A DNA stretch of 25,056 bases from JBBPYR01 sp038199755 (GTDB lineage Bacteria > Chloroflexota > Ktedonobacteria > Ktedonobacterales > Ktedonobacteraceae), in contig JBBPYR010000045.1 of assembly GCA_038199755.1 (NCBI GenBank), forward strand, positions 1 to 25,056, given 5' to 3'. Shown in pieces: positions 7,362-14,906 of this stretch; position 1 is the stretch's first letter, and every line of letters begins with the position of its first letter. The notes beneath the pieces were generated by a model. That model was not told the origin of the DNA, made no database searches, and saw nothing but the letters and a program-made list of their open reading frames with translations. The position numbers were made by a program, and so were the translations under genes.

Positions 7362-7429
7362 ATTAAAGAACATGCCAGAGGGTGACAGGTCTGCCTGCAG
7401 ACCTGTCACCCTCTGGCATGTTCTTTAAT
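7362..7429. terminator. Perfect 32-bp inverted repeat, bidirectional terminator
   Basis: Arms 7362-7393 and 7398-7429 match perfectly over 32 bp with a 4-nt loop. It lies between moeA and the convergent activator gene, and its right arm contains the activator's stop codon (7425-7427). The arm ends are A/T rich (ATTAAAGAA and its complement), giving a U-rich 3' flank in both directions. The length and perfection are unusual. Confidence 0.8.
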
Positions 7430-8444
7430 GTAAGAGGCGATAGCGGAGTTGATCGCGGGTGATACCGAGCATGGCGGCGGCATGCACCTGATTGCCATTG
7501 CAAAATTCTAGGGCCTCTTGAATGAAGCGATATTCGATGTCGCCCAGAAAGTTGCGTAGATCAATACCATCGGGAGGCAAATGGAGTTGTTGCTGTAGCT
7601 CCTGTAGTTGCTGCCCCTTGATGTTTCGCGCATTACACACGCCTTCAGGCAGGTCTTTGGGCAAGATGAGGTTATTATCACACATGATCTGACCATGTTG
7701 GATGGCGGCCCGTAACTCACGCACATTGCCCGGCCAATGATACTGCATCAATAACTCCATCGCCTCCTCGCTCACGCGTAGTGGCTGAGCTCCGGCCTGA
7801 TGTTCAAGCGCATATTTGTTGAGAAAGTGCTCAACGAGCGGTTCTATATCCTCCGGTCGCTCACGCAATGGCAACAGTGCAATGGTAATGACTTTCAGGC
7901 GATAAAACAAATCCTCGCGAAAGGTGCGGTGAGCCACCGCATTTTGTAAATCCACGTTTGTCGCAGACACGACGCGTATTTTGACGTTGATTTCTTTTGT
8001 GCCACCCACACGACGGAAGCTCTGCGTTTCCAGCACACGCAAGAGTTTTGCCTGTAAGATTAGCGGCATCGAACCAATTTCATCGAGGAAGAGCGTGCCA
8101 CCATCCGCACGCGAGAAATAGCCTTCACGAGAGAACTTGGCATCGGTATAGGCACCTGCCTCAACGCCAAATAACTCCGTTTCCAGCAAGGTTTCTGGGA
8201 TTGCCGCGCAATTTATATCCACAAACTGATAAGCGGTACGATGGCTGGCGGCATGAAGAGCAAACGCCACCACGTCCTTTCCAGTTCCACTTTCTCCTTG
8301 AATAAGAACAGTGGCTGGATACTGCGCCACTTGGCGCACCAGCGCGATCACAGTGCGTATCGAAGGGCTGCGCCCAATGATGATGCTTTCAATAATATCG
8401 TCATTGACGGCGTCGTTACGAACAAAAGAGGTGCTTTGTCCCAT
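7425..8444 (-). CDS. Sigma54-type AAA+ transcriptional activator, no sensory domain
   Basis: A 339-residue bacterial enhancer-binding-protein homologue made of an AAA+ domain and a Fis-type helix-turn-helix. Numbered from the GTG at 8447: Walker A GESGTGKD (51-58), the L1-loop region ELFGVEAGAYTDA (91-103), Walker B GGTLFLDEIG (116-125), Arg finger FREDLFYRL (176-184), WPGNVREL (238-245), and HTH at about 318-338. The sigma54-contacting GAFTGA is GAYTDA here. Only about 20 residues precede the AAA+ domain, so no receiver, GAF or PAS sensor is present; activity would be controlled by a partner or by expression. The ATG at 8444 has AGAGGGGA upstream. It follows the DUF4388 gene by 89 bp with no terminator seen between, so they are probably cotranscribed. 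Dependence on sigma54 is unproven. Confidence 0.9.
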   Translation of the reverse strand: MGQSTSFVRNDAVNDDIIESIIIGRSPSIRTVIALVRQVAQYPATVLIQGESGTGKDVVAFALHAASHRTAYQFVDINCAAIPETLLETELFGVEAGAYTDAKFSREGYFSRADGGTLFLDEIGSMPLILQAKLLRVLETQSFRRVGGTKEINVKIRVVSATNVDLQNAVAHRTFREDLFYRLKVITIALLPLRERPEDIEPLVEHFLNKYALEHQAGAQPLRVSEEAMELLMQYHWPGNVRELRAAIQHGQIMCDNNLILPKDLPEGVCNARNIKGQQLQELQQQLHLPPDGIDLRNFLGDIEYRFIQEALEFCNGNQVHAAAMLGITRDQLRYRLLH

Positions 8445-8533
8445 CACACATTCCCCTCTGACTATCTAGCTATTCCTATCTCCATCCACCCTTACCACGT
8501 CTCCCACATATCCTGACTGCTACGCGCTCATCC

Positions 8534-9982
8534 CTACTGCCCACTCCCAGCGTAAGCGACCGCTCTCCCCGTGGCAATAGGTCCGCTTGACTGTAGTGGT
8601 TGCAATGGCTGCTGTGAAGTTACCCAGCCGCGACCAGGAACGAACGTGGCACCATTCCCTCCATTGCCCCATTGTGACTGTGTGGCATAGGGAAGTGCGG
8701 GCGTATAGTGGGCTTTGGGCGCGACATTAGCGGTGGGAAGAGGGGCAGAAAAGCCAATCGTGGCTTTACCTGAACTAACTGATACATAGTTGCTACCAGC
8801 ATCGCCCTTCGCAGCCTCGCGCACATGCTGCTGCATCACGTTCATCTGATGATTGAAGTCAAAGGATGATTGAACACGAATTAAACCCAAAGCCATCAAC
8901 TCACCGACAATTTGACACACCATATGGGGCTGCATCAACAATGCTTGATGCGCCCCTTGCAACGTCGTTTTACCGTCAACCAGCGTTAACACACGCCATT
9001 GATCGGGTGTCAGTTGGACCTGCGCATTTTGCTCACGCAGAGCAGACAAATTGGCGGGTACTAATACCATATCAGGCTGCATAAAGGAGGTATCAATCCG
9101 CTTGGGAGCCACGAGTGGTGTTGAAGACGCAGAAACGGATGCCGAAGGCATCAACTGTGTTGGCTGTCCTTCAGGAGCATCAGAAATCAGCCGCAATGCA
9201 GACGGTGTAGAGGGTGTGGAACGTGGTGGAGAGGTCAAGGCCGTTCCAGCAGTTGCAGTTTCGCCTTCGCGCCTGCCAATGCCAAACTTGATCATTACAT
9301 CGTCAGAAAGAGAAGTAACAGGTGCTCCAGCTTGCAAAGGAGAGGAGAAAAACTGTGAACTTTCCATGAGGGTTGGTGCATTCGATACATGTGCAGAAGA
9401 CACGCCCGCTTTCGGCTGCTCTTGAACTACAGCAGGCAGAGGTCGGGAGATTGCAGATGAGGCAAGAGTAGCGACAGGAGCAGGTGCTGCATTCGTTGTG
9501 ACAATTGTCGATGCTTCTGTATGTGTTGGGAAAAGAGAGACGATAGAAAGAGCCACCAGCAGGTGTTCTGCCGGGGGTGCCATATCATCCTCAAAATACA
9601 TCTCACCCGTTCGCCATGAGAAGAGGATTTCTACGGCTTTATGGGCACGGGCAACCGCCCAGGAACGCAATTGATCGTGTTCAACATATCCCAAATCCAT
9701 CATTGCCAACGCGACGCGCATCTCTCCTAGCTGTACGCTTCCGAGACTACGAACCACGGATTGCCATATTTGGGCCGAAATGATACCAGATTGCAGGAGC
9801 CATGTCCCTAAATCAACTTGCGCATGCGCTGGGCCAACCCACATCAAACGCCCATCACGAAAATACATCTCAAGCCATTGCGACCCTTGTTTGACAACAA
9901 ATAACCCAGTTTTAGAATATTGTTCGATGCGTCGCAAAACGCTTTTTACGTCTATCTGCTCTAACATTCCTATGAGTGACAC
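8534..9982 (-). CDS. DUF4388 domain protein with Pro/Ser/Thr-rich linker and winged-helix-like domain
   Basis: A 482-residue cytoplasmic protein. Residues about 1-145 form a DUF4388-type region beginning MSLIGMLEQI and including KTGLFVVKQG (24-33) and EMYFRDGRLMWVG (38-50); such domains occur in bacterial regulatory proteins. Residues about 160-330 are a low-complexity Pro/Ser/Thr/Ala linker. A helical segment at about 338-390 (from LTPDQWRVLTLVDG to ALGLIRV) looks like a winged helix often found with DUF4388. The C-terminal about 90 residues are Gly/Gln/Pro-rich. I chose the GTG at 9982 because GGAGA lies about 7 nt upstream and the protein then starts where the domain starts; ATG 9967 and GTG 10066 are alternatives. 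It is upstream of, and probably cotranscribed with, the AAA+ activator, suggesting a regulatory pair. Confidence 0.82.
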   Translation of the reverse strand: MSLIGMLEQIDVKSVLRRIEQYSKTGLFVVKQGSQWLEMYFRDGRLMWVGPAHAQVDLGTWLLQSGIISAQIWQSVVRSLGSVQLGEMRVALAMMDLGYVEHDQLRSWAVARAHKAVEILFSWRTGEMYFEDDMAPPAEHLLVALSIVSLFPTHTEASTIVTTNAAPAPVATLASSAISRPLPAVVQEQPKAGVSSAHVSNAPTLMESSQFFSSPLQAGAPVTSLSDDVMIKFGIGRREGETATAGTALTSPPRSTPSTPSALRLISDAPEGQPTQLMPSASVSASSTPLVAPKRIDTSFMQPDMVLVPANLSALREQNAQVQLTPDQWRVLTLVDGKTTLQGAHQALLMQPHMVCQIVGELMALGLIRVQSSFDFNHQMNVMQQHVREAAKGDAGSNYVSVSSGKATIGFSAPLPTANVAPKAHYTPALPYATQSQWGNGGNGATFVPGRGWVTSQQPLQPLQSSGPIATGRAVAYAGSGQ

Positions 9983-10344
9983 TGTACTTCTCCACCGTCC
10001 AAAAACGGCCCTTGCTGTACGGTGTATACTGAACATGCTGAAACACACGTTTCTTTTTCGTAGCACATAGAAGCCCCATTAGCCTATATGAGCACACCAA
10101 AGAAAGAAAAAAGAAGCCCTAAAAGACATGCATCCTAAACCTACACGCCCAGCCACTTATCCCCACCTTGAAAAACGTGTCTCTTGCTCCCCCAGTACAC
10201 ACACACACAAGAGTCCACTACGATTGTCGCTCTCCATATCCAGTCAGAGGTCTGGATAGAGTTCTGTCTGTATCTTCTGGCACCGCTCCCTAACCATGGA
10301 AGCAACGACATCGACACAGTTGAAAAGGCTTCTTTGCCTTCTAA
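9983..10344. other. Intergenic stretch without a recognised gene
   Basis: 362 bp between the DUF4388 gene and tRNA-Ser. It contains the presumed promoter region of the DUF4388 operon, a short CA-repeat (about 10196-10207) and, next to the tRNA, a small terminator-like hairpin. Open frames here run through the tRNA or have no support. Confidence 0.6.
10323..10340 (-). terminator. Possible terminator of tRNA-Ser
   Basis: Minus strand: AAGGC, a 6-nt loop, GCCTT then TTC, beginning 4 nt after the tRNA. A short 5-bp stem with a short T run; modest support. Confidence 0.45.
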
Positions 10345-10428
10345 CGGAGGGAGAGGGATTCGAACCCCCGGGGCTATTAACCCAGCTGTTTTCAAGACAG
10401 CCGCAATCGACCACTCTGCCATCCCTCC
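10345..10428 (-). tRNA. tRNA-Ser (anticodon UGA)
   Basis: An 84-nt class II tRNA. The acceptor GGAGGGA pairs with TCCCTCC and is followed by a G discriminator. The anticodon stem GCTGT/ACAGC encloses loop CTTGAAA (anticodon TGA), followed by a long variable arm and a T arm with GGGTTCGAATCCC. CCA is not encoded. Confidence 0.95.
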
Positions 10429-10435
10429 GTTTCTA

Positions 10436-10464
10436 ACTATACCACAGTCATCGGTGTATTGGAA
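10436..10464 (-). promoter_or_regulatory. Promoter of tRNA-Ser
   Basis: Minus strand: TTCCAA (10464-10459), 17-nt spacer, TATAGT (10441-10436). The predicted start lies within a few nucleotides of the tRNA 5' end. The -35 is weak. Confidence 0.5.
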
Positions 10465-10661
10465 GGGGTATACCAAAAATCACTATAGTTACGTTTATTG
10501 ATGGTATGCTTTTTCCTCTCGCTTGCTTGTCTATTGGCTTCTCAAGCAGACATAGCAAGTACCTGTAGGCAGGAATTGTCTTCCCTCGGTCCAGACAGTA
10601 CTTTTGGAATTAGTATCGAAATACACAATTGTACACTAATACTTTACATTTTGTAGTCACA

Positions 10662-10689
10662 TTGAACATTGTAATTGTTCTGCTACTGT
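10662..10689 (+). promoter_or_regulatory. Candidate promoter with operator-like dyad
   Basis: TTGAAC (10662-10667), 16-nt spacer, TACTGT (10684-10689). A dyad GAACA/TGTTC (10664-10668 and 10676-10680) lies inside it. Both matches are moderate. About 104 bp upstream of the MFS start. Confidence 0.3.
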
Positions 10690-10792
10690 ACTACGCTTTG
10701 TACATGTGCTCTTGAGTTTCTCAAGGGCTTTGCTTTTTTTCTATGCTACCATTCACGATCATCGCTTCGATCTAGCAAAGGTTCTTTACAAC

Positions 10793-12061
10793 ATGACGTT
10801 ATCCTCGCTTTCCTTGCAACGGTATTCTCGTGCCTTCGTCACTACCCTTCACCCCTTAGCAAAAAAAGATTTTAGTATTTTCTGGGCTGGTGCCTTCCTC
10901 TCAAGTCTGGGCTTCTGGATCCAAACGGTGGGACAGGGCTGGCAAGTATTACAGCTTACCAACTCTGCCTTTCTGCTGGGTTTAGTTACATTGATGGCAA
11001 CACTTCCTAATGTCTTCTTCTGCCTCTTCGGGGGTGTGCTTGTTGACCGCTGGAATCGTCGGTATGTCCTGATATGTACACAAGCGGTATACATGCTCAG
11101 TGCCCTCTCTCTCGGCATCGCCACTACCTTGCACATCGTAACCGTCTGGCATATTATCATCGTCGCTCTGATTAACGGCATGTTCAGCTCTATTGGTTTA
11201 CCCGCCTGGCAAACATTTGTGACCGATCTTGTGCCTTTAAAAGACCTTAAACAAGGGGTGGCCCTCGATTTTATGCAAAATAATCTTTCGCGGGTGATTG
11301 GGCCAGCCATTGGCGGCTTCTCTATTGGTCTGGCTGGTATCGCGGGCTCCTATTATCTCAATGCGCTCAGCTATATCGCAGTACTCATTCCACTGTTGTT
11401 GATTCACAATGTGCAGCGACGGAACAGCATCAAGCAACAAAGCATGTGGCAGGGTTTACGTGAGGGGTTTCGCTATGTTGGTCGCCATTCGTCACTCCAA
11501 ATCGCGTTATTCTTACAATTTATGCTGGTGTTTCTGGTTTTTCCATTCACGACACTCATGCCGATTTTCGCGCGTGACATTTTTCACGTTGGCGCATCAG
11601 GGTTGGGCATCATGAACGCGACGGTAGGCTGTGGGGCCTTTCTTGGCGCGGTCCTCTTTCTGGTGATTAGTCCCTATGTGAAGCGTAATCTGCGCTTAAT
11701 GGTGCTGCTCTGTATTACGGGCGGCTGCGCTAGTGTCGTGTTAGGGCTGACCTCCAACATCAATATGGCGTTGTTAGTATTGCCTATTTTGGGCCTCTGC
11801 ACCGTGATGCCGTTAGCGGTAACGAATACCGCCATCCAATTGATGACGCCGGTGGAGATGCGCGGGCGTGTCTTGAGCATTCGCATTCTCATCACCTTCG
11901 GCTTAGCTCCCTTTGGCAATTTGCTAGCTGGTTGGCTCGCGCAGAATATTGGAGCACAACTCACCTTGGGCATCTGTGGGGTCCTCTGTGCGCTGGTCTC
12001 CCTGGTTGTGACCATCGTGCAGACACGTCGCGGCATTGAGTTGCGCGTGGTACAATCATAA
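10793..12061 (+). CDS. MFS exporter (EntS/MFS_3-like)
   Basis: A 422-residue integral membrane protein of the major facilitator superfamily with about 12 hydrophobic helices. The loop between helices 2 and 3 carries the family motif GGVLVDRWNRR (80-90). The start AKKDFSIFWAGAFLSSLGFWIQ and the SRVIGPAIGG segment resemble the MFS_3 group of siderophore and drug exporters, so proton-driven efflux is likely; the substrate is unknown. I start at ATG 10793, with AAAGG about 12 nt upstream; the frame remains open to a GTG at 10706, which would add 29 hydrophobic residues. It is the first gene of a tight three-gene operon. Confidence 0.9.
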   Translation: MTLSSLSLQRYSRAFVTTLHPLAKKDFSIFWAGAFLSSLGFWIQTVGQGWQVLQLTNSAFLLGLVTLMATLPNVFFCLFGGVLVDRWNRRYVLICTQAVYMLSALSLGIATTLHIVTVWHIIIVALINGMFSSIGLPAWQTFVTDLVPLKDLKQGVALDFMQNNLSRVIGPAIGGFSIGLAGIAGSYYLNALSYIAVLIPLLLIHNVQRRNSIKQQSMWQGLREGFRYVGRHSSLQIALFLQFMLVFLVFPFTTLMPIFARDIFHVGASGLGIMNATVGCGAFLGAVLFLVISPYVKRNLRLMVLLCITGGCASVVLGLTSNINMALLVLPILGLCTVMPLAVTNTAIQLMTPVEMRGRVLSIRILITFGLAPFGNLLAGWLAQNIGAQLTLGICGVLCALVSLVVTIVQTRRGIELRVVQS

Positions 12062-12063
12062 CT

Positions 12064-12456
12064 ATGCAGACAGTTTCTTTTCATGTTAATCCTGATATAA
12101 CTGCGCAGGCCATTGTTGACCTGCGCATCGCGGTGGGCTGGGATGACTTGCCACAAGATTACCCAGCCGCGCTCAAAGGCTATTGGGGATATATTTGCGG
12201 CTTTGACGAAGCTGGCACGCTGGTTGCGTGGTGTGCGATTCTCAGTGATGGCATACGACACGCCGTGTTACTCGATGTGATCGTTCACCCAGCATGGCAG
12301 CGGCAAGGCGTCGGCAGTACAATGATTGCGCAAGCATTGGCCCACATTCGTAGCCACGACATCACCATTGTTCACGTGGATTTCCTACCAGAATATGCGG
12401 CATTTTATGAACGCTGCGGCTTTCAGGTAGGATTAGGAAGCATTATGGAACTATGA
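12064..12456 (+). CDS. GNAT family N-acetyltransferase
   Basis: A 130-residue single-domain GNAT. The acetyl-CoA binding motif A is VIVHPAWQRQGVG (72-84), fitting the Q/RxxGxG/A pyrophosphate loop, and the usual C-terminal motif FYERCGF is at 114-120. The acceptor substrate is unknown. There is no clear ribosome site, and it starts 2 bp after the MFS stop, so translation is probably coupled. Its end overlaps the next start by ATGA. Confidence 0.93.
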   Translation: MQTVSFHVNPDITAQAIVDLRIAVGWDDLPQDYPAALKGYWGYICGFDEAGTLVAWCAILSDGIRHAVLLDVIVHPAWQRQGVGSTMIAQALAHIRSHDITIVHVDFLPEYAAFYERCGFQVGLGSIMEL

Positions 12457-13274
12457 CGCGACCGCGAAAATTATTGTGCTCAACAGGTGCCATGAGTCGC
12501 AACCCTGACCACACCAGCTATCGCCAGCTGCTACGTTATGGCCCACAATTAGACGTAGATGGCTTTGAACTCATGTTTTACAAGTCGTGGTATTCAGACC
12601 TTGAGCACATCGCCACTGAACTACAAGCCTCTGGCCTAGCCATTCCAGTCATGCACGCCGAAAAAGATATTGGCACCATCCTCGGCAATTCCTCCGCCGA
12701 GGTCCGCGCACAAAGCGTGCAGTTGCTGGCCGAAAACTGTTGGCTTGGCAGCAAAATTGGTGTTGAGGTACTAGTCCTACACCTGTGGGGCTGGCCACTG
12801 CTCGATGACCACCTTGAATATAACCTGGAACTGCTCCAGCGTTGCCTCGACGCCGTGGAGCAGTTTGGCATCAAGCTGGCTATAGAAACCATTCCTGCCC
12901 GCCACGCCGACCCAATTTCCAACGTGCAACGCGCCTTTCAACAAGACGCCCGCAGCTTTATAGCACTAGACACTGAGTTCCTGGCACAATCTCAACAGCT
13001 TGACGAGGTCTTCACGACGCCCTGGCTCTGGGAGCATGAGCGTGTGCAGCACATTCACATCAAAGATTTCGATGGTCAACCCTTCAAAGATGGCAAAAGA
13101 CGCTACCTACACCCCGGCGAGGGCACTATTGATTTCCCGCGCTTCTTCTCACAGCTCAAGCAGTGCTCCTATACAGGCTATGTCAGCCTGGAGTCACCTG
13201 CCATTGACAACACTGGCGATGTCGATATCGCACGACTACAAGAGAGCTTGCAATTCGTGCGCGACTTGTGGTGA
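12453..13274 (+). CDS. Sugar phosphate isomerase/epimerase-like TIM barrel
   Basis: A 273-residue AP-endonuclease-2/xylose-isomerase-like TIM barrel. Likely metal or active-site residues lie at strand ends: H68 (VMHAEKD), H110 (LVLHLWGW), E145 (AIETIP), D173 (ALDTEF), H202 and D205 (HIHIKDF), then LHPGEGTIDF (219-228) and E247 (SLESP). A divalent-metal enzyme acting on a sugar or similar carbonyl compound is likely, but the substrate cannot be named. The start overlaps the GNAT stop by 4 bp, so the two are translationally coupled, and together with the MFS gene form an operon. Confidence 0.92.
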   Translation: MTRPRKLLCSTGAMSRNPDHTSYRQLLRYGPQLDVDGFELMFYKSWYSDLEHIATELQASGLAIPVMHAEKDIGTILGNSSAEVRAQSVQLLAENCWLGSKIGVEVLVLHLWGWPLLDDHLEYNLELLQRCLDAVEQFGIKLAIETIPARHADPISNVQRAFQQDARSFIALDTEFLAQSQQLDEVFTTPWLWEHERVQHIHIKDFDGQPFKDGKRRYLHPGEGTIDFPRFFSQLKQCSYTGYVSLESPAIDNTGDVDIARLQESLQFVRDLW

Positions 13275-13357
13275 GACAAACAACAATTCAGTTGACAGGG
13301 ATGTGATACTAAGTGCGTGACCTAGGACTTCGTTAAAGTATTTCAAGGAGCCGATAT

Positions 13358-13795
13358 ATGGCAACACGCATTTTAGTGGTAAATGACACTCAAGATATCT
13401 TAGAAATGTTTCGTCTGCTATTAGAGGCAGAAGGGTACGAAGTTCTGTTATCTTCATTCCCTTTGGAAGATGTATTTGAAATCGAAAAGCTCAACCTTGA
13501 CCTGATCATTCTCGATGTTGTCTTTGGGCAGGAAAAAACAGGGTGGCAGATGTTACAGTTGCTCAAAATGCATCCTTCAACCGCCTCTATCCCCGTCATC
13601 ATCTGTTCCGCCGCGCAAATAGCCGTCCAAGAACAGGAAGGCTATCTCGTCTCCAAGAATGTTCTCGTGGTGTATAAGCCCTTTGAACTTGATGACTTGT
13701 TGCACACCATCTCACAAGCATTGCAATCACGCAAACATAAGCTATCAGAGGTTGAGAAGAAGAAAGACACTCCAAAGAAAGACGATCACAAGTAG
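13358..13795 (+). CDS. Single-domain response regulator
   Basis: A 145-residue CheY-like receiver domain without an output domain. D10 and D13 form the acidic pocket region (VVNDTQD, 7-13), D53 is the phospho-acceptor (LIILDVVF), S84 occupies the conserved Ser/Thr position (ICSAA), and K107 is the conserved Lys (YKPF). The last about 25 residues form a highly charged Lys/Asp/Glu tail. The ATG follows AAGGAG at 8 nt. No histidine kinase is visible, so this is an orphan regulator likely acting by protein contact. A gap of 83 bp on each side separates it from the neighbouring genes. Confidence 0.94.
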   Translation: MATRILVVNDTQDILEMFRLLLEAEGYEVLLSSFPLEDVFEIEKLNLDLIILDVVFGQEKTGWQMLQLLKMHPSTASIPVIICSAAQIAVQEQEGYLVSKNVLVVYKPFELDDLLHTISQALQSRKHKLSEVEKKKDTPKKDDHK

Positions 13796-13805
13796 CCCAG
13801 GTTTA

Positions 13806-13814
13806 TGCTATAAT
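13806..13814 (+). promoter_or_regulatory. Extended -10 promoter for the DUF402 operon
   Basis: TGCTATAAT: a perfect TATAAT with the TGn extension; no good -35 at the usual spacing. The predicted leader is about 58 nt to the ATG at 13879. Confidence 0.55.
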
Positions 13815-13878
13815 AATGACTGTTTGATACGTGCTGAATAGTAAGCAAGCAATTTGTTAGCAGCTTGAGTAGCAAGGC

Positions 13879-14352
13879 ATGATTACTGTCGCAAAATTAA
13901 ATGCCCGTGGCGAGACGAAAATACGCTATCAGGGAGAGCCGATTGAACAGCTTGAACATGGGCTGATCATTCGAGCACGCTGGACGTTAGCAGCGAGAGA
14001 CCTGGGTTATGCGTGCTTTGAGCCAGGGGATGTGTTCGTAGAATACTACTATACAGACCGCTGGTATAATATCTTCGAGATTTCTGACGCACACCAAACA
14101 CTCAAAGGCTGGTACTGCAATGTTGCCGCGCCAGCAATGATCAAGGATGATGCCGTTGAGCAGATTGACTTGCTACTGGATGTGTGGGTGACACCACAAG
14201 GTGAGACTCTGCTGCTGGACGAAGACGAGTTCGCCGCCGACACAACGCTCAGCAATGAACAACGGGAAGGCGCACAACAGGGCTTGCACGCCCTGCTCAC
14301 GCTGATCGTCGAGCGGCAAGAAATGTTTTCACGTTTGAGAGATACAACCTAA
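13879..14352 (+). CDS. DUF402 protein (FomD/Ntdp-like nucleotide diphosphohydrolase)
   Basis: A 157-residue DUF402 protein. The core segments are FVEYYYTDRWYNIFEI (53-68), KGWYCNVAAPA (76-86), DLLLDVWVTPQG (97-108) and LLDEDEF (112-118); their acidic residues fit the metal site described for this family. Characterised relatives are FomD and staphylococcal Ntdp, which hydrolyse nucleoside di/triphosphates or CMP-linked intermediates; the exact substrate here is unknown. The only ribosome site is a short AAGG very close to the ATG. It is first of a run of four genes on the plus strand. Confidence 0.9.
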   Translation: MITVAKLNARGETKIRYQGEPIEQLEHGLIIRARWTLAARDLGYACFEPGDVFVEYYYTDRWYNIFEISDAHQTLKGWYCNVAAPAMIKDDAVEQIDLLLDVWVTPQGETLLLDEDEFAADTTLSNEQREGAQQGLHALLTLIVERQEMFSRLRDTT

Positions 14353-14360
14353 AGCAAAAT

Positions 14361-14374
14361 GTGTTAGCTAACAC
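14361..14374. promoter_or_regulatory. 14-bp perfect palindrome, operator-like
   Basis: GTGTTAGCTAACAC, a perfect palindrome 8 bp after the DUF402 stop and 43 bp before the chosen start of the next gene. No promoter boxes are evident around it; the role is unknown. Confidence 0.3.
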
Positions 14375-14417
14375 TGTGACGAGTCCACAAAAGAGACTTC
14401 GAGAAAGGCATATCTTG

Positions 14418-14894
14418 ATGGAAAAAAGAGACGCCAGGCTGTTCCAATCGGTATCGCGTGTCGCTTCTTCTTTCGACACCACCACTACTACGACTCCAAT
14501 TGATACGACATGGAACATTGTTGAGCTTGAGTCTCAAAGGCAGCTTCGCCAACAGATACATGAACTGATCACCATTGCGAGCAGTTCGTCTATCACCACC
14601 GAAGAGATGAGAAAGAGACTGCTCCAGGGCGTAGTAATGTTCGGCAAACGGTTTGCTACGCAGCTTGTGCGTTCGCTACAACGCGACGATCAACAGGAAA
14701 GACAATCCGTCGTCTGGCTCTTGACGGTGCTCAGCGACAAAGAAACCCTTTTGCCACTCCAACACATGACGCAGAACGAACGGCTCCCACGAGCAATCCG
14801 TCTTTCCGCCGCCTTCGCGATAGCAGGCATGGGGGCAACCAAGGAAGTGGCACATTCCGGCAGTCGGCGCGTACCTCTGTACGCTATTCGCTAA
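14418..14894 (+). CDS. HEAT-like helical repeat protein, hypothetical
   Basis: A 158-residue protein I do not recognise as a named family. An N-terminal Ser/Thr-rich stretch (a run of six Thr near residue 20) leads into an alpha-helical region whose last third (RQSVVWLLTVLSD..., then RLSAAFAIAGMGA) has the spacing of HEAT/PBS-lyase repeats, suggesting a protein-binding scaffold. I start at ATG 14418 with AAAGG 9 nt upstream; an in-frame GTG at 14361 would add 19 residues but lies on a palindrome with no ribosome site. It is 12 bp upstream of the HAD gene, probably in one operon with DUF402, HAD and EamA genes. Confidence 0.72.
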   Translation: MEKRDARLFQSVSRVASSFDTTTTTTPIDTTWNIVELESQRQLRQQIHELITIASSSSITTEEMRKRLLQGVVMFGKRFATQLVRSLQRDDQQERQSVVWLLTVLSDKETLLPLQHMTQNERLPRAIRLSAAFAIAGMGATKEVAHSGSRRVPLYAIR

Positions 14895-14906
14895 AAAGAC
14901 GATAGT

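Larger units (their letters stand above)
10429..10792. other. AT-rich intergenic region before the MFS gene
   Basis: 364 bp. It holds the tRNA-Ser promoter at its left end and a candidate promoter-operator for the MFS operon at 10662-10689. I see no gene: the open frame continuing upstream of the MFS start to 10706 begins with GTG and has no ribosome site. Confidence 0.6.

Noticed and set aside
10141..10501. Open frames on both strands around tRNA-Ser
   Set aside because: Both run through the tRNA gene; their products contain translated tRNA sequence.
10664..10680. LexA (SOS) box upstream of the MFS gene
   Set aside because: The dyad GAACA/TGTTC has 7 nt between arms, not the 4-nt centre of the GAACNNNNGTTC box, so I list it only as an operator-like dyad.
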